Source: Sphingobium sp. (lineage in GTDB: Bacteria; Pseudomonadota; Alphaproteobacteria; Sphingomonadales; Sphingomonadaceae). Taken from it: a DNA stretch of 6,191 nt. Shown here one piece after another: positions 4,806-6,191 of this stretch; position 1 is the first letter of the stretch, and every line of letters starts with the position of its first letter. A program made the position numbers and the translations under genes. The notes under the pieces are model-generated. The model ran no database searches. It saw nothing but the letters and a program-made list of their open reading frames with translations, and was not told the DNA's origin. The stretch lies in assembly GCF_003248505.1 (NCBI RefSeq), contig NZ_QFOA01000121.1, positions 1-6,191 of the forward strand. The letters are read 5' to 3'.

Positions 4806-5974
4806 GCGACGAGCGCCTTGAGCCGGGCAAGATCGTCATGCCTGGTCGGAACCGACGCGTCGGCCGCGGCCCGGCGATAATCGCGCAGGAGCGCGAGCGC
4901 GCGAAGCAACGCATCGAGGGGAGGGCCGCTTGCCGTGATCCCTTCGAGCCGGCTTTCGTCGAGTCCCTGGGACGGCATGGCGATGAAGCGCGCGACCAGC
5001 GCATCGTGGTGCTGAGTGGCATATTGGCCGAACAGCCCACAGACCTCCAGCAAGGCACGGCCGTTGCGAATATACCAAGGCTCGGAAGCGTTCTCGTCCG
5101 CCAGGGCCAGCAATTCGTCAAGCAGGCTCCGGTGCCGCATGCATTCGCGAAGACGGTCCTGATCGGCAGGTAGCATGAACGGCATCTTGTCGACGAGCAG
5201 CTGCGAATAATAGCTGTCGTTCGCACGACACAGGCCAAGAAGCAGGTCGATTTCGTTGATGCCCGAAAAATCTCCGGCGTTCGCGCCGCGATATTCCTGT
5301 CGCCCGACGCGATAGGGCTTGTAATACGGGCGCACGCTGAAGAAGAAGCGCTGCGGATCGAGCGTGTCGAACAGGCGGCCGTTTATCTCCAGCACTTCGC
5401 GAAGCGCCGATGCGGCATGCTCCAGCAGCATTTCGGCGATGGGACTGGAAATGCCGAGCGGAACGATACGGCGCAGGGCATCTGCTGCGCGTTGCAGACC
5501 GAGAATGCCTCGCGTGTTCTCGTCGATAAAGAGAAACTCGTCGGGGAGACTCGTGAAGCTCTTGCGGACTCCGCGGACCGCAAGATTGTGCGTCGCGAGA
5601 TGTGCGGTGGCGAAACGCGGCGCCATACCGATCGATGCGCCGACATGTTGGGCCAGCGATGATGCTTCGACGAATGGCGAGCTGGTTTCGCGCGACGGGT
5701 TGGTCAGCTCGTGTCGACGCAGTGCGCCGAGGTACAGACCGACATTGCCCAGCACGCCCAGAGCGCTCTCGAAACCGTCGCCGGTGTTGCCCTCGCCCAG
5801 CAGGGCGACGATGAACGCGTGCCCCTCGTCCCGTAGTGCGGCCTTGAGATCGTCGCCGACGCCTTCGACGTTCGATCGGTCCGCCTGCGCGAAATAGCGT
5901 TCTTCCAGCTCGGTATTATGCGCCACGAAATCTGTGCGGATCCAGCGATCGAAGCGTTGGACGTTGCTCGTCAT
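4802..5974 (-). CDS. PrnB-family protein (heme-dependent indole dioxygenase superfamily)
   Basis: This 390-residue protein resembles PrnB (the DUF1864 family), a heme protein related to tryptophan and indoleamine 2,3-dioxygenases that rearranges the indole ring of 7-chlorotryptophan in pyrrolnitrin synthesis. The strongest marks are FFSVRPYYKPYRVGRQEYRG (211-230) and NAGDFSGINEIDLLLGLC (232-249), typical of the superfamily core, and a late helix FGQYATQHHDALVARF (315-330), where His322 or His323 is the likely proximal heme ligand. No signal peptide is visible. The start was chosen at ATG 5974 because AAGGA lies 9 nt upstream (5984-5988); the frame stays open to 6160, but that part is Arg/Ser/Pro-rich and crosses an IS end. 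prnA, prnC and prnD are absent, so the product is not pyrrolnitrin from this locus. It is translationally coupled to the PLP enzyme. Confidence 0.8.
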   Translation of the reverse strand: MTSNVQRFDRWIRTDFVAHNTELEERYFAQADRSNVEGVGDDLKAALRDEGHAFIVALLGEGNTGDGFESALGVLGNVGLYLGALRRHELTNPSRETSSPFVEASSLAQHVGASIGMAPRFATAHLATHNLAVRGVRKSFTSLPDEFLFIDENTRGILGLQRAADALRRIVPLGISSPIAEMLLEHAASALREVLEINGRLFDTLDPQRFFFSVRPYYKPYRVGRQEYRGANAGDFSGINEIDLLLGLCRANDSYYSQLLVDKMPFMLPADQDRLRECMRHRSLLDELLALADENASEPWYIRNGRALLEVCGLFGQYATQHHDALVARFIAMPSQGLDESRLEGITASGPPLDALLRALALLRDYRRAAADASVPTRHDDLARLKALVA

Positions 5975-6030
5975 GCGTTGATATCCTTTTCTCTTCGCCC
6001 TGGGCGAGGAACCCGATGCCGCAGGTTCGA

Positions 6031-6087
6031 TCAGGCGAGGCCGCGACGAACCAGCAAGGCGGCCGGATCGCAATCGCGTCCCCGGAA
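6031..6087 (-). pseudogene. C-terminal tail of an M3-family peptidase (Dcp-like), truncated
   Basis: The - strand reads FRGRDCDPAALLVRRGLA followed by TGA (6031-6033). This is the usual very C-terminus of M3 peptidyl-dipeptidases ('FRGRDPDPxALLxRRGL' then stop). Only about 18-20 codons fit; beyond about 6090 the similarity ends and sequence that looks like an IS110 left end begins. It is co-directional with the PrnB-family gene and ends 56 nt before it, so an intact peptidase gene probably once headed this operon or lay just upstream. The match is from memory and short, so chance remains possible. Confidence 0.5.
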
Positions 6088-6101
6088 TGCCTTGTTGGGG
6101 T

Positions 6102-6171
6102 GGACGGCTCCCAACGGCATCGCAATGTGCCAGAGTGAGTGCGTTGCAAGACTCAATCAAGGGAGCCGCCC
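6102..6171 (+). promoter_or_regulatory. Inverted repeat masking the recombinase ribosome binding site
   Basis: GGACGGCTCCC (6102-6112) and GGGAGCCGCCC (6161-6171) pair with one mismatch over 11 bp, enclosing 48 nt. The right arm contains the GGGAG Shine-Dalgarno sequence (6161-6165) and ends directly before the GTG start. In a transcript entering from outside, this stem would hide the ribosome binding site, a known way transposons limit read-through expression. It could instead be part of an element-encoded structured RNA. The pairing is seen; the role is inferred. Confidence 0.5.
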
Positions 6172-6191
6172 GTGGAGCAAATTACCCGCAT
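6172..6191 (+). CDS. IS110-family recombinase, first codons (partial)
   Basis: A GTG at 6172-6174 opens a frame reading V/M-E-Q-I-T-R-I up to the window edge, preceded by GGGAG at 6161-6165 with a 6 nt spacer. IS110-family DEDD recombinases commonly begin M-E-x-I-T-R-I-G-M-D-T-S-K, where the Asp is the first catalytic residue. Only seven residues are visible, so the call rests on this start motif and on the structured leader before it. Confidence 0.5.

Larger units (their letters stand above)
6091..6191 (+). mobile_element. Left end of an IS110-family element (partial)
   Basis: The segment from where the peptidase similarity stops (about 6088-6100) to the window end looks like the leader of an IS110-type element followed by the first codons of its recombinase. 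IS110 elements lack classical terminal repeats and carry structured non-coding ends, one of which encodes the bridge RNA that directs target choice in this family. The exact left boundary cannot be set from this side alone. Insertion appears to have cut an M3 peptidase gene, which would put the element between the PrnB operon and its former upstream region. Confidence 0.5.

Noticed and set aside
3915..4880. Long + strand frame of 321 codons
   Set aside because: It is antisense to the kynureninase-like gene, whose motifs are unambiguous; Arg/Gly/Asp-rich shadow.
5364..5897. + strand frame of 177 codons
   Set aside because: Ser/Arg/Ala-rich shadow antisense to the PrnB-family gene.
5975..6160. 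N-terminal extension of the PrnB-family gene to 6160
   Set aside because: The extra 62 residues are low-quality Arg/Ser/Pro sequence overlapping the peptidase tail and IS end in another frame; a good ribosome binding site sits before 5974.

Overview
This roughly 6.2 kb window has high-GC, GC-third-position coding of the kind found in alphaproteobacteria. The protein flavour (PepSY membrane protein remnant, M3 peptidase tail, IS110-type element, HipBA/AbiEi cargo) is most like a sphingomonad, but that assignment is an inference. It reads as an accessory region in which a toxin-antitoxin/regulator block on the left and a small metabolic operon on the right are separated and bounded by decayed genes.

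Left block (1-2687). The C-terminal end of an unrecognised + strand gene runs by an ATGA overlap into a small AlpA/excisionase-type DNA-binding protein (177-413). Its stop overlaps the stop of a convergent AbiEi-family antitoxin/regulator (410-1024, - strand) that has no AbiEii toxin gene beside it. A 200 bp divergent regulatory region follows. It holds a 12 bp perfect inverted repeat that covers the abiEi start codon. It also holds three copies of a TTCCCG(A/T)TCGGGAA palindrome spaced exactly 49 bp apart, the last overlapping the probable -10 box and the start codon of hipB. hipB (1225-1437) and hipA (1434-2687) form an intact antitoxin/Ser-Thr kinase toxin pair overlapping by ATGA.

Middle (2688-3490). 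About 360 bp without a convincing gene contains a tRNA-3'-end-like segment and short direct repeats that resemble an integration-site region. It is followed by the C-terminal third of a PepSY-TM protein broken by a one-base frameshift and an amber codon.

Right block (3491-6191, mostly - strand). A compact operon, read right to left, encodes a PrnB-family protein of the heme-dependent indole dioxygenase superfamily, a kynureninase-like fold-type I PLP enzyme overlapping it by ATGA, and 31 nt later a 48-residue acidic/basic peptide with a strong ribosome binding site. The pairing mirrors the oxygenase-then-kynureninase logic of tryptophan breakdown, but the halogenases and reductase of pyrrolnitrin synthesis are absent, no formamidase is present, and the PLP enzyme lacks residues typical of true kynureninase. 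It may therefore act on a modified or peptide-bound aromatic substrate. Just upstream of the operon lies what looks like the last 18 codons of a co-directional M3 peptidase (Dcp-like), apparently cut off by an IS110-family element whose recombinase gene starts at 6172 and runs off the window. This operon is the most likely home of an undescribed pathway.
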